NCBI GenBank assembly: GCA_022842935.1
Contig: JALHOP010000002.1
Location: 558,001-622,000, forward strand
Direction: 5' to 3'
Length of the DNA stretch: 64,000 nt
Origin: Myxococcota bacterium
GTDB taxonomy: Bacteria > Myxococcota > XYA12-FULL-58-9 > JALHOP01
In this document: one piece after another, positions 54,521-64,000 of the stretch
How positions within the stretch are numbered: the stretch's first letter is position 1
Layout of the letters: every line of letters begins with the position of its first letter
Position numbers and translations under genes: made by a program
Notes under the pieces: generated by a model
What the model saw: the letters and a program-made list of their open reading frames with translations, nothing else
What the model was told of the DNA's origin: nothing
The model's database searches: none

Positions 54521-55450
54521 ATGTCGATGCGTGCCACCGACGCTGGATACTATGGGCCGAATGGCGGCCGGGGCCGCGGTCAGTACTCTTACGAGGACAC
54601 CCGCGAAAACTACCGCCGTACCGCAACCCGTGCCAGTGGTTCCTACGAGTACGGTTACCCAGCTCCGCGCCAACCTGCCGGCTCGGGCCGCGGCGTCGAC
54701 GTCCGCATCCAGGACGACGACGGGCCACCGCCTCCTCCGCAGCGCATTCGCATCAAGGAGAGGCAGCAGCCTGACATCTACATCGACCTCGAGCGCGCGC
54801 GAAGCCCGCGCATCCGCTACAACGAGCAGGGTGGCGGGCCGGCCGGGTACGAAGAAGAGTACTACGGCGAGCCACCCCAACGCGGCGCTGGTCCCCGCTA
54901 CGAAGAGCGCTACGAGAGCGGCTACGAGGGCGAGGTCCAGGGTCGTGGCGACGAGGACATCCCGTACAAGCCGCAGCGCGCTCCTTCCATCAAAGAAGCG
55001 GTGATCGCGCACGCCGAGCAGGAAGGTCCTGGCTTTTACGAGGTCAACGGCCGCATGTACGAAGCGGTCGAGACCGATCGCGGGTGGCGCGTCTATCGCA
55101 CCAATGGCCCGGTCGAAGGACCCGAGGTCATGTCGGTGCGCTCGAGTGGCGGCGCGCGTGAAGTCGAGCGCGGCCCGCGCGCAGCGGAAGAGAAGAAGCC
55201 CGCCGCAACCAGCATGCTCGGTGGCGCTGGCCGCTTGGCTCTGCGCGTCGCCGGCTGGGGTCTACTCGGTGCAGGTGCCTTCTATGCCCTCTCGGGTGTG
55301 GTCGGTGGCGTCACGAACGGCATGGACTGGGGTCCAGTCTTCGGCCGCACGGCCTTGAACTGGCAGCAGGCGGTTCCCGCCATCATCGGCGGCGGCGTGA
55401 TGGCCGCTGGCGGTGGTTTGCTCCTCAAGTTCACCAAGAAGCAAGCATAG
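54521..55450 (+). CDS. Tyr/Arg/Gly-rich disordered membrane protein
   Basis: 309 aa from ATG 54521 with AGGTG upstream; the longer ORF start is poorer. The first ~150 residues are low-complexity with many Tyr, Arg and Gly (YYGPNGGRGRGQYSYEDTRE, GYEEEYYGEPPQRG, YEERYESGYEGE), reminiscent of RGG/Tyr sticker-type disordered regions. Then GFYEVNGRMYEAVETDRGWRVYR is a short repeat-like beta motif, and two hydrophobic helices end the protein (~245-305). No signal peptide. Function unknown. Confidence 0.65.
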   Translation: MSMRATDAGYYGPNGGRGRGQYSYEDTRENYRRTATRASGSYEYGYPAPRQPAGSGRGVDVRIQDDDGPPPPPQRIRIKERQQPDIYIDLERARSPRIRYNEQGGGPAGYEEEYYGEPPQRGAGPRYEERYESGYEGEVQGRGDEDIPYKPQRAPSIKEAVIAHAEQEGPGFYEVNGRMYEAVETDRGWRVYRTNGPVEGPEVMSVRSSGGAREVERGPRAAEEKKPAATSMLGGAGRLALRVAGWGLLGAGAFYALSGVVGGVTNGMDWGPVFGRTALNWQQAVPAIIGGGVMAAGGGLLLKFTKKQA

Positions 55451-55537
55451 CGCGAGGTCAGGTGAGGAGGCTGCCGCGAGCTGCCTCCTCACTTGGTCAT
55501 TGCGCCCTTCGCCGCGATCGGAGAGCGTGCCCGACCA

Positions 55538-56542
55538 ATGTCGGTTGCTGTGCTCGTCAGCTCCTTATTCGCTGTCGCCGCGCCTCCCGACGTCTCTGCG
55601 GCAGCCGCGGCAGCCGCGAGCTATCGTCTCTCACGTCCCTCGGACGACCGCGGTACCCTCACCCTCCTCGTCGAGAACGACGTCATCTTCGCCCTCGATC
55701 GCCACTACTCGAGCGGTGTCGCGGGGCTGTGGACCACGAGCCGCGCCGGGACGCCCAACTTCATGCGCGCCATCGGACGCTTGTTCGCCGAGGATGGGGA
55801 GGTCCGCGCGACCTTTGGCGGCGGCCACAACATTTACACGCCGCGTAGCATCATCCTGCGCAACCTCGACGATCGCGATCGCCCCTTCGCGGCGCTCTTG
55901 TACGCTACAGCGGGCATTCAGACCATCACGGCCAGGCACTTCGATGACCTGACGCTCACTCTCGGTGTCATCGGCCCGGCGGCGCTCGGCCGTCAGGTGC
56001 AACGTGTCATTCACGTCGCCATCGGTCCCACACCGCGCCGCTGGGACACGCAGCTCCCGAACGAGCCTGCCGCCATCTTGTCGTACCAACACACGTGGCG
56101 CTACCACCTGGGTACCTTTGGCGACCTCACCACCGAGATCTTCCCGCACATCGGTGTCGCGGTGGGGAACGTGTACGACTACACGGCTGCCGGGCTCACG
56201 ATCCGCTTTGGCGACAACATGCCGCTCGACTACGGCCCCCGCCGCGTCCTTCCCGGCATCCAGGGGAGCGGCGCGTTCAGTCAGACCAACAACTTCGGCT
56301 GGTATTACTTCATCGGCGGCGAGGTCCGCAGCGTCATCCGCAACATCTTCATCGATGGCGCGACCTTCCGCGACAGCCGCAGCGTCGAGCGCAACCCCAT
56401 GGTCGTCGACGCGCAGTTCGGCTGGGCACTCGTCTGGAAGAACACCCGCGTCTCGATGACGCACGTGATGCGCAGCAAAGAGTTCGAACGGCAGACCAAG
56501 CCCGACTTCTTCGGCTCGCTCGACCTGTCGTTCAAAATCTGA
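55538..56542 (+). CDS. LpxR-like lipid A deacylase (DUF2219)
   Basis: 334 aa from ATG 55538; signal peptide MSVAVLVSSLFAVAAPPDVSA. LpxR-family blocks: LLVENDVIFALDRHYSSG (the Asn-Asp pair), RPFAALLYATAGI, LGVIGPAALGRQVQRVIH (conserved His), RRWDTQLPNEPAAIL (Glu), and a GWYYFIGGEVRSVIRNIFIDGATF barrel strand. An outer-membrane barrel that removes the 3'-acyloxyacyl group of lipid A in known members. Substrate in this organism not shown. Confidence 0.85.
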   Translation: MSVAVLVSSLFAVAAPPDVSAAAAAAASYRLSRPSDDRGTLTLLVENDVIFALDRHYSSGVAGLWTTSRAGTPNFMRAIGRLFAEDGEVRATFGGGHNIYTPRSIILRNLDDRDRPFAALLYATAGIQTITARHFDDLTLTLGVIGPAALGRQVQRVIHVAIGPTPRRWDTQLPNEPAAILSYQHTWRYHLGTFGDLTTEIFPHIGVAVGNVYDYTAAGLTIRFGDNMPLDYGPRRVLPGIQGSGAFSQTNNFGWYYFIGGEVRSVIRNIFIDGATFRDSRSVERNPMVVDAQFGWALVWKNTRVSMTHVMRSKEFERQTKPDFFGSLDLSFKI

Positions 56543-56547
56543 CCGCG

Positions 56548-57312
56548 CTAGTGCGCGAGCCATCCCGCGTCGAGCATCAGCGCGCTGCCGGTAACCGACC
56601 ACGCGTCGTCGCGCGTCAGATACATCGCGGCCTCGGCGACCTCGTCGGGCTCGATGAGCCGCTTGATGGCGTTCTGCGTGAGCATCACCTTCTCGAGCAC
56701 TTCACTCTCGGGGATGCCGTGCGCCTTGGCCTGGTCGGCGACCTGCTTTTCGACAAGCGGCGTGCGCACATAGGACGGGCAAATTGCGTTGCACGTGACC
56801 TGCGACGAGCGCGCCCCCGCCTCGAGCGCCACTGTCTTGGTGAGGCCGATGACGCCGTGTTTCGCCGAGACGTACGCCGACTTGTACGCTGAAGCGATCA
56901 AGCCATGGACAGACGAAACGTTGATGATGCGGCCCCAATCGCGTTGCACCATTCCAGGAAGTGCGGCGCGCACGAGCATGAACGGCGCCGTCAGCATCAC
57001 GGCGATGATGGTGTCCCACTTGGCGAGGTCGAAGTCTTCGATGGGGCTCACGTGCTGCAAGCCAGCGTTGTTCACTAGAACGTCGACGTGCCCGGCCTCT
57101 TTGGCGAGCTTCATGACGTCATCGCGCACTGCGAGGTTCGCCGGTAGAGCGCGGGCCTTGCCACCCAGCTCGGTGGCCGCCTTGTCGAGGGCGGGGCCGG
57201 CAAGGTCAGAGAGGAGTACCTCGGCACCGGCGTCGGAGAAGCGCTTGGCGATGGCCCAGCCGATACCGGAGGCCGCGCCAGTGACGAGGGCACGACGATT
57301 CTTCAGTTGCAT
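56548..57312 (-). CDS. 3-hydroxybutyrate dehydrogenase-like SDR
   Basis: 254 aa, normal SDR length. NAD site TGAASGIGWAIAKRF, NNAGLQH, catalytic Ser in NVSSVHGLIAS and Tyr-x-x-x-Lys in KSAYVSAKHG; C-terminal NAIKRLIEPDEVAEAAMYLTRDDAWSVTGSALMLDAGW. The HGLIAS and CPSYVRTPLVEKQV segments match the D-beta-hydroxybutyrate dehydrogenase group, which interconverts 3-hydroxybutyrate and acetoacetate. Soluble; the only such gene in the window. Confidence 0.88.
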   Translation of the reverse strand: MQLKNRRALVTGAASGIGWAIAKRFSDAGAEVLLSDLAGPALDKAATELGGKARALPANLAVRDDVMKLAKEAGHVDVLVNNAGLQHVSPIEDFDLAKWDTIIAVMLTAPFMLVRAALPGMVQRDWGRIINVSSVHGLIASAYKSAYVSAKHGVIGLTKTVALEAGARSSQVTCNAICPSYVRTPLVEKQVADQAKAHGIPESEVLEKVMLTQNAIKRLIEPDEVAEAAMYLTRDDAWSVTGSALMLDAGWLAH

Positions 57313-57478
57313 GGCGCGCCAGTTAGACCAGAGGACCCGCCCCTAGCAAGCTCAGACCGCCGCGCCGGAGGGGATTCGCTACAGAGCGCGGCCCCCTACG
57401 TCAGGCCCGCCGCTGGCGCCATCTTCTAGTCAATAGAGCGCGCGTCCCGCGTCGCGAACGCGTCGAGGCGCCTACTTG

Positions 57479-58411
57479 CTAGACCGACTCGCCTTTGAAG
57501 AAGTTGGCGATGAGCCGAACCGTATTGGGCTCGGTGAGCACCGTGTAGTGGTTGGCGTCGACCGTCTTGAAGAGCTTGTCGCCACGAATCGCTTTGTACG
57601 CAAAGGTGTCGGGGTCGCTAATGAAGCGCCCGAGCACAGGCGACATGGGTTGGCCTGCGCGCACCACCAGCGTGCGTTCGGGTAACGTCTTCCACATACG
57701 CGGGAAGATGAAGGGGGTCGCCGAGCGCCAGAGCGCGTAGGCCGTGTCTTCATCGATAGCGGCCTTGTCGGTGCGCGGCGTCACGCCTCCTTTCACAGCC
57801 ACGACCTCTTCGCGGAAGTGTCGGTCCCAGGTCTTGGTGAAAGGTTTGATGATGCCCTTGCCCTTGATGCTCTCCACGTACGCGTCGACTGAGGCGAACG
57901 TCTTGTCGAGTCGATTCACCGAGCCGCCAACCGATTGCACCGCGCCGGACTCGGGGATGCCGAGTGCATCGAGAATGACGACGCTGTCGACGCGGTCCTT
58001 GGGCATGTCGAGCACGATATAGCCCCCCATCGAGTGACCGATGAGGCTGAACGTCTTGCCCGACGCGCCGCGCGTCTGAGAGACAACGGCGTCCGCGATA
58101 GCGATGAGGTCTTTGCCGTGATTGGTCCAACCGTAGGTCTGTGAGCCAGTTGCGGGGCTCAGGTTGCGACCACGCAGATCGGGGACGACGACATGGCGGC
58201 CGGTCTTGGCGACAGCGGTGGCGATGTCCGCGAAGCAGATGGAGTTCGAGGTAAGACCGTGAGCACCGATGACGAGAGGGTCGCCGGGCTTGCCCCACTC
58301 ACGGCACATGATCGTTTGGCCACGGATGGTGCGCTGCACCAGCCGCTCGGAGACCTGGCCCGAGGAGAGAGCCTGCAGCGGCCCGGAAACGCGCGCGATT
58401 TGGTTGGCCAT
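57479..58411 (-). CDS. Alpha/beta-fold hydrolase
   Basis: 310 aa. GAHGLTSNSICF oxyanion loop, nucleophile elbow SLIGHSMGGYIVLDM, acid VRAGQPMSPVLGRF region, catalytic His in DANHYTVL. No signal peptide. Probably an esterase or related hydrolase; substrate cannot be inferred. Flanked by the SDR and the sigma-54 activator, all on the minus strand. Confidence 0.85.
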   Translation of the reverse strand: MANQIARVSGPLQALSSGQVSERLVQRTIRGQTIMCREWGKPGDPLVIGAHGLTSNSICFADIATAVAKTGRHVVVPDLRGRNLSPATGSQTYGWTNHGKDLIAIADAVVSQTRGASGKTFSLIGHSMGGYIVLDMPKDRVDSVVILDALGIPESGAVQSVGGSVNRLDKTFASVDAYVESIKGKGIIKPFTKTWDRHFREEVVAVKGGVTPRTDKAAIDEDTAYALWRSATPFIFPRMWKTLPERTLVVRAGQPMSPVLGRFISDPDTFAYKAIRGDKLFKTVDANHYTVLTEPNTVRLIANFFKGESV

Positions 58412-58437
58412 GGGTAGGTTAACGCCTTATCGGCGCC

Positions 58438-59823
<1,386 letters not shown>

Positions 59824-59915
59824 CGTCACAACGTACTATCCGTCCAAGTGATGGGTTAGGTCGAGGCTGAAGCCCCCAACCGTCGGGTCGCCCCTACAGT
59901 GTTGGATTCAACCTG

Positions 59916-59955
59916 CAGGTCCTGACCTGCTGTCAGGCTTGCCTGTGCGTCAGGC
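59916..59955. promoter_or_regulatory. Cluster of overlapping inverted repeats upstream of the Crp/Fnr gene
   Basis: CAGGTC-CT-GACCTG (59916-59929), CCTGAC-CTGCT-GTCAGG (59921-59937) and GCCTG-TGCGT-CAGGC (59941-59955). Overlapping half-sites CCTGAC/GTCAGG suggest cooperative binding. Located between two divergent regulators. Confidence 0.45.
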
Positions 59956-59990
59956 CACTCTGGCACGTCCAGACGTAACACCCTGAAATC

Positions 59991-60004
59991 ATGACGCGTG
60001 TCAT
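59991..60004. promoter_or_regulatory. Palindromic operator before the Crp/Fnr gene
   Basis: ATGAC-GCGT-GTCAT, a perfect 5-bp inverted repeat 54 bp before the ATG at 60058. Spacing suits autoregulation by the downstream Crp/Fnr-type protein. Confidence 0.4.
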
Positions 60005-60057
60005 ACCTACCCTATCTGGCACCCACTTCGGCACGCCACCTGCACTGAAGGTTTGTC

Positions 60058-60759
60058 ATGGACAATCTGCTCAACCTGTTTCGTGAAATCAAAGCCACCC
60101 CAGTCGACCAGCGCGAAGCGCGGTTTGCTGACCGAGCGCTCGTAGGACGCGCCGGCCAGCGACTTTACCGTGCGGACGAGCCTGTCGATGAGATTTACAT
60201 CTTGGTCACCGGCTACGCCCGGGCCTACGTCGGCGAGCGCGGCAATGGCCGCACCACGTTGCTGATGTGTGGTCCCGCGATTCTCGGCGACCGCGAAGTG
60301 TTGGCCGGCAGCACCGCCCGCGACTCGGTCCGGTTGCTCACGGCTGGTCACCTCATTAGCATCCCCCGCGAAGACTTCTTGAACGAGTGGTTCTCGTCGG
60401 CCGAGCTGCGCGCCTGGATTACGCGTGACCTCGTCGGTCGCTACGCGAGCTCCTTGTCGTGGTTCGCGCTCGAGACCTCGAGCTTGGCTGACCGCCTCTC
60501 TGGCCTCCTCGGCGTCCTGTCGTCTTTGGGCCTTCCTGTCCGTGCCCTGGCCGCCGTCCTCGGCGTGTCGGAGCGTTCGGTCTTCCGCGCTCTCGCCGAG
60601 CTCCGCGCTCGCCCGAGCGAAGAGAAAGAAGAGAAGGAAGAGACGAGCCTCATGTACTCGCTCATCGCCGAGCCAACCAGCATCGCCAACAGCGAGAACG
60701 CCTGGAACGAGCGTACGGACGAGTACGAGGTCCCGGTTGCCCAGCGCGTGGCCGTCTAA
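60058..60759 (+). CDS. Crp/Fnr-type transcriptional regulator
   Basis: 233 aa. Cyclic-nucleotide-binding beta-roll at ~25-130 (RADEPVDEIYILVTGYARAYV, GPAILGDREVLAG), a C helix, then a winged HTH (LPVRALAAVLGVSERSVFRALAELRARP, ~160-188). A ~45-residue charged tail follows (EEKEEKEE), beyond the usual Crp length. There are no N-terminal Fe-S cysteines, so not Fnr-like oxygen sensing. The ligand could be cAMP, made by the membrane cyclase at 37946, but this is inference. Confidence 0.88.
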   Translation: MDNLLNLFREIKATPVDQREARFADRALVGRAGQRLYRADEPVDEIYILVTGYARAYVGERGNGRTTLLMCGPAILGDREVLAGSTARDSVRLLTAGHLISIPREDFLNEWFSSAELRAWITRDLVGRYASSLSWFALETSSLADRLSGLLGVLSSLGLPVRALAAVLGVSERSVFRALAELRARPSEEKEEKEETSLMYSLIAEPTSIANSENAWNERTDEYEVPVAQRVAV

Positions 60760-60797
60760 GTCAGCGACGCAGAGTCCATAAAGTCGCATTCGGAAGC

Positions 60798-60844
60798 GGC
60801 GTGCGGTGCCAATGGTGGGGTGCCGCGCGCCGTTTCTATTTTTT
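60798..60844 (+). terminator. Strong intrinsic terminator
   Basis: A 13-bp stem (60798-60810 with 60819-60831, a few G-T pairs) and 8-base loop followed by GTTTCTATTTTTT. 39 bp after the Crp/Fnr stop and between convergent genes; the T-run suits the plus strand. Confidence 0.8.
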
Positions 60845-60866
60845 GGCGTTTGCTAAAACGAACCCT

Positions 60867-61859
60867 TCAAGGCTGCGGTGCGGGAACGGCCGTCGCAGCT
60901 TCCGCCTGCTCCGCTTCGAGACCCGCGCGCGCGGCATCGGCGTGGCTCTGGACGCTCGCGACCAGCGCCTCGTCGCCGTACTGAACGACCATGTCATAGG
61001 CGTCTAGGGCGGACTGCCAGCGCTTGCGCTTCGCGTAACATGTCGTGAGGAGCGCCCACGAGCGCGCGTCGGCCTTGTTTTTCATCACGCGGTCGCGCAA
61101 CGCGGTGACAGCGGCCCCACACTTCTTGCTCGCCACGGTCGATGCGAGCTCTTCGATGTCGGTGCCGATCGGCAGCCAGTCTTGCGCCTTGCCGTCGGTC
61201 TTGGGCGGCGTAGCGGGTTTGGCAGCGACTTCGGCGACGGGCTGAGCAGGCGACGGTGCAGGGGCTTCGGCGACGGGTTGAGCCACCGTTGGGGCGGACG
61301 GCGGGACTTCGGCAGGCAGCGGGGGCGTCTTTGCTGGCGCTTCGAGCTGCTGCTCAGGTTGCGCGGCCACTGGGGGCGGCAGTGCGGTCAACGCTGGCTC
61401 TGGAGTCGGCTCGGACGGAGGCGCCGTAAGTGCCAGGGCGTCGGGCTCCGGTTGCGAGTTACCCGTCGTCGCCCATGCCCAGAGACCAACCCCGACCGTG
61501 AGGGCCGCTGCGATTGCGATGGCAACGCGCTTGCCGTTCGGGCTGGGCGCAACGGTCGGCTCGCGGGACCACTCGCGGGTCGGAGCGCTCGTGAGCTCCG
61601 GTGCGGTGGTGGGCGGGTGAACTGGCGCGGGCGCGATCTGCGGGTTCGCCGCGGAGGGGATATCGGGACGCGAGCCGCGCGCTGCTTGATTGCGCTTCAT
61701 GACCGATGCGGCACGCTCGACAGCCTTGCGCCTGACGAGTGCTTTGCCGCAATTGCCGCACGAAGCGGCGTGCGACTCGAACGCACGCGCATCAGCTGCC
61801 GAGAGCTTCCCCGCGACGTAGTCTTCGGCTTGTGAGCAGCTTGCCATCCGAATGCCCAT
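60867..61859 (-). CDS. Zinc-finger (anti-sigma-like) membrane protein with TPR tail
   Basis: 330 aa. N-terminal zf-HC2-type motif (CSQAEDYVAGKLSAADARAFESHAASCGNCGKAL; H-x3-C-x2-C) as in anti-sigma factors, a TM helix (~110-130, RVAIAIAAALTVGVGLWAW), a long Pro/Ala/Glu-rich linker and a TPR-like end (ARSWALLTTCYAKRKRWQSALDAYDMVVQYGD). No sigma-factor gene is adjacent. Probably a membrane-bound signalling protein facing the periplasm. Confidence 0.75.
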   Translation of the reverse strand: MGIRMASCSQAEDYVAGKLSAADARAFESHAASCGNCGKALVRRKAVERAASVMKRNQAARGSRPDIPSAANPQIAPAPVHPPTTAPELTSAPTREWSREPTVAPSPNGKRVAIAIAAALTVGVGLWAWATTGNSQPEPDALALTAPPSEPTPEPALTALPPPVAAQPEQQLEAPAKTPPLPAEVPPSAPTVAQPVAEAPAPSPAQPVAEVAAKPATPPKTDGKAQDWLPIGTDIEELASTVASKKCGAAVTALRDRVMKNKADARSWALLTTCYAKRKRWQSALDAYDMVVQYGDEALVASVQSHADAARAGLEAEQAEAATAVPAPQP

Positions 61860-62042
61860 CCAAACCGTAGCGGCGGCTCCGGGTCAACGCAGACATCCAC
61901 CGAGGCCTGGAAAAATCTTTTGTGTACGCGGCGGACTCAAAAACATGCCGTGGGGCCCGGGCGCTTGCGGAGCGTAGCGAGGCCACCGTCTGCAAGCGCC
62001 GCAGTTGATCATCCAAGGCGGGGCTTGTATTGCGCCTTCCCC

Positions 62043-64000
62043 ATGAGCCAGCCCACCATCCCCTCACACGCGCGCGTCGTCGTCATCGGCGGCGGTATCA
62101 TCGGAACCTCGGTCGCCTATCATCTGGCGCACATGGGCGTGAAAGACGTGGTGCTGCTCGAACGTGACCGACTTACCTCGGGCACCACCTGGCACGCGGC
62201 GGGCCTGGTCGTGACGTTCGGCTCGACCTCCGAGACCTCGACCGAGCTCCGCAAATACACCCGCGACCTCTACACCAAGCTCGAAGCCGAGACCGGCCAG
62301 TCCACCGGCTTCATGCCCGTCGGCTTCATCGAGCTCGCCGCCGACAACGATCGCCTCGAAGAGTACCGCCGCGTCGCCGCGTTCAACCGCTTCTGCGGAA
62401 TCGACGTGAACGAGATCGGCGCTGCCGAGGTCAAAAAGCTCTTCCCGCTCGCTAAAACGGACGACATCTTGGCTGGCTTCTACGTAAAAGAAGACGGTCG
62501 CGCAAACCCGGTCGACTGCACCATGGCGCTCGCGAAGGGCGCGCGCATGCAAGGCGCCAAGCTCTTCGAAGGCGTCGGCGTCACCGCCATCCACAAGAAG
62601 AACGGCGCGGTCACTGGCGTATCGACGCCCTTCGGCGACATCACCTGCGATGTCGTCGTCAACTGCACCGGCATGTGGGCAAGGCAGCTGGGTGACACGA
62701 TGGGCGTGAACATCCCGCTGCAGGCGGCCGAGCACTACTATCTCATCACCGAGCGCATGCCCGGCATGTCCTCGAGCTTCCCCGTCATCGAAGACCCAGG
62801 CTCCTACGGCTACTACCGCGAAGAAGGCGGTGGCCTGATGATTGGTCTCTTCGAGCCCGTCTGCGCGCCGTGGAACGTGAAGGGTATCCCCGACGATTTC
62901 TCGTTTGGCGAGATCGAGCCCGACTGGGATCGTATGGGTCCGTACGTCGAGAAGGCGATGGCGCGCGTGCCGCTCTCGATGGAGCTCGGCGTGAAGAAGT
63001 TCTTCTGCGGACCAGAGAGCTTCACCCCCGACCTCGCGCCAATCTTCGGAGAGACCCCCGAGGTGAAGAACCTGTTCGTGGCAGCGGGGCTGAACTCGAT
63101 CGGCATCATCACGGGCGGTGGCATTGGCCGCGCGCTCGCGCACTGGATCGCGACCGGCAGGCCCGACATCGACATTACCGGCATGAATATCGACCGGCTG
63201 CACCGCTACCAGTCGACTCCGCAATACCGGAAGACACGCACCGTCGAGTCGCTGGGCATGGTGTACCAATGCCACTACCCGACGCGCGGCATGCAGACGG
63301 CGCGGGGAGCCAAACGCGCGGCGTTCCACGATCGCTTGGTCGCAGAGGGCGCGTATTTTCGCGACGTGAGCGGCTGGGAAGGCGCCGACTGGTATGCGGG
63401 CGCCGGCAAAGAGGCCAAGGTCGAGAAGCTCTCGTGGGGCCGGCAAAATTGGTTCCCGCAGTGGGAGGCCGAACACAAGGCGTGTCGCGACGGCGTCATC
63501 CTCATGGACATGTCGTTCATGGCGAAGTTCGCGGTTCAGGGTCGCGACGCCGGGAAGGTCTTGAACCAGGTCTCGGCGAACGACGTCGACGGCCCCGCGG
63601 GACTCATCACCTATACGCAGTGGCTCAACGAAGGTGGCACTCTCGAGGCCGACCTCACGGTCACCAAACACGACGACGAAAACTTCTTCGTCATCGCCTC
63701 TGACACCGCCCACCGCCATACCGAGACTTGGTTACGACGCCACATCCCCCGCGACGCGCATGCGTTCGTCACCGACGTGACGGGCGCCTACGCACAGCTC
63801 AACATCCAAGGTCCGCGCTCACGCGAGCTCATGCAGCTCGTCACCAGCGCCGATATGTCCAACGCTGCCTTCCCCTTCCGCACGGCGCGCGAGATCGACA
63901 TCGGCTTCGCCAAGGTGATGTGCATCCGCATCACCTACCTGGGTGAGCTGGGCTACGAGCTGCACATCCCCACCGAGCAGGCGTGCCACGTCTACGATCG
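62043..64000 (+). CDS. Sarcosine/dimethylglycine dehydrogenase-like flavoprotein, 3' end beyond window
   Basis: 652 residues visible, no stop. N-terminal DAO fold with FAD motif VVVIGGGIIGTSVAYHLAHMG and SGTTWHAAGLV, whose His51 is the covalent-FAD His in this family; TGMWARQLG; GGGLMIGLFEPV; AAGLNSIGIITGGGIGRALAHWI. From ~390 an FAO_M/GcvT folate-binding region starts (FHDRLVAEGAYFRDVSGWEGADWYAG, DMSFMAKFAVQGRDA). Oxidatively demethylates sarcosine or dimethylglycine, passing the one-carbon unit to tetrahydrofolate. Start ATG 62043. Confidence 0.9.
   Translation, partial: MSQPTIPSHARVVVIGGGIIGTSVAYHLAHMGVKDVVLLERDRLTSGTTWHAAGLVVTFGSTSETSTELRKYTRDLYTKLEAETGQSTGFMPVGFIELAADNDRLEEYRRVAAFNRFCGIDVNEIGAAEVKKLFPLAKTDDILAGFYVKEDGRANPVDCTMALAKGARMQGAKLFEGVGVTAIHKKNGAVTGVSTPFGDITCDVVVNCTGMWARQLGDTMGVNIPLQAAEHYYLITERMPGMSSSFPVIEDPGSYGYYREEGGGLMIGLFEPVCAPWNVKGIPDDFSFGEIEPDWDRMGPYVEKAMARVPLSMELGVKKFFCGPESFTPDLAPIFGETPEVKNLFVAAGLNSIGIITGGGIGRALAHWIATGRPDIDITGMNIDRLHRYQSTPQYRKTRTVESLGMVYQCHYPTRGMQTARGAKRAAFHDRLVAEGAYFRDVSGWEGADWYAGAGKEAKVEKLSWGRQNWFPQWEAEHKACRDGVILMDMSFMAKFAVQGRDAGKVLNQVSANDVDGPAGLITYTQWLNEGGTLEADLTVTKHDDENFFVIASDTAHRHTETWLRRHIPRDAHAFVTDVTGAYAQLNIQGPRSRELMQLVTSADMSNAAFPFRTAREIDIGFAKVMCIRITYLGELGYELHIPTEQACHVYD

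Noticed and set aside
60012-60036. Sigma-54 promoter upstream of the Crp/Fnr gene
   Set aside because: TGGCAC is present but the GC of the -12 element falls one base off the required spacing.
62064-63719. 551-residue open frame antisense to the dehydrogenase
   Set aside because: Complementary-frame shadow of a GC-rich gene whose plus-strand product has complete FAD and folate motifs.

Overview
The window is high-GC, densely coded bacterial DNA that looks like a member of the Myxococcota (formerly Deltaproteobacteria). The evidence is the abundance of lipoproteins with Ig/cadherin-like repeats, a eukaryotic-like Ser/Thr kinase, a PEGA-domain protein, FHA-containing sigma-54 activators, and a secreted cysteine-rich protein with a GC-plus-transmembrane C-terminal tail. 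The assignment is inference from gene content; there is no rRNA in the window.

Layout. (1) 1-14.7 kb is a surface and secreted-protein region: a serpin cut by the left edge, two small paralogous proteins with degenerate EF-hand-like loops, a collagen-like lipoprotein, an FG-GAP/metzincin protease, a small EF-hand lipoprotein, and two giant tandem paralogous lipoproteins (Ig/cadherin-like repeats followed by a beta-helix region). (2) 14.81-27.55 kb is a tRNA-Phe gene with an integrated element. A 46-bp direct repeat (attL 14838-14883, attR 27506-27551) copies the 3' part of the tRNA gene. The element carries a tyrosine integrase, a CGNR-type zinc-finger protein, an AlpA-like regulator, a prim-pol, a DUF927 helicase and three small genes in one overlapping operon, and a GGGGAC repeat array that may be its replication origin. 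Its cargo is a HEPN (AbiU2-like) protein, a Ser/Thr kinase, an ECF sigma factor and secreted proteins. No head, tail or packaging gene is recognisable, so it resembles a P4/PICI-type phage satellite or an integrative replicating island. (3) 27.6-31.3 kb is a scarred region: a dispersed repeat in two copies, a truncated hydrolase, a VapBC toxin-antitoxin pair and an Ig-repeat lipoprotein.

(4) 31.4-64 kb is mostly chromosomal housekeeping and envelope genes: endonuclease III, an EEP-family nuclease/phosphatase, clpS-clpA, a HAMP-linked class III adenylate cyclase, a tail-specific S41 protease, an outer-membrane protein divergent from a TetR regulator, leuS, a HerA-like ATPase, a secreted Myxo-CTERM-like protein, an LpxR-like lipid A deacylase, a 3-hydroxybutyrate dehydrogenase-like SDR, an alpha/beta hydrolase, an FHA sigma-54 activator, a Crp/Fnr regulator with palindromes upstream and a strong terminator downstream, a zinc-finger/TPR membrane protein, and a sarcosine/dimethylglycine dehydrogenase-like oxidase that runs off the right edge.

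The main discovery candidate is the tRNA-Phe element. Its att repeats, paired integrase arm-type repeats at both ends, divergent control region and repeat array fit together as one replicating mobile element, carrying an unusual kinase-sigma-secreted-protein cargo.
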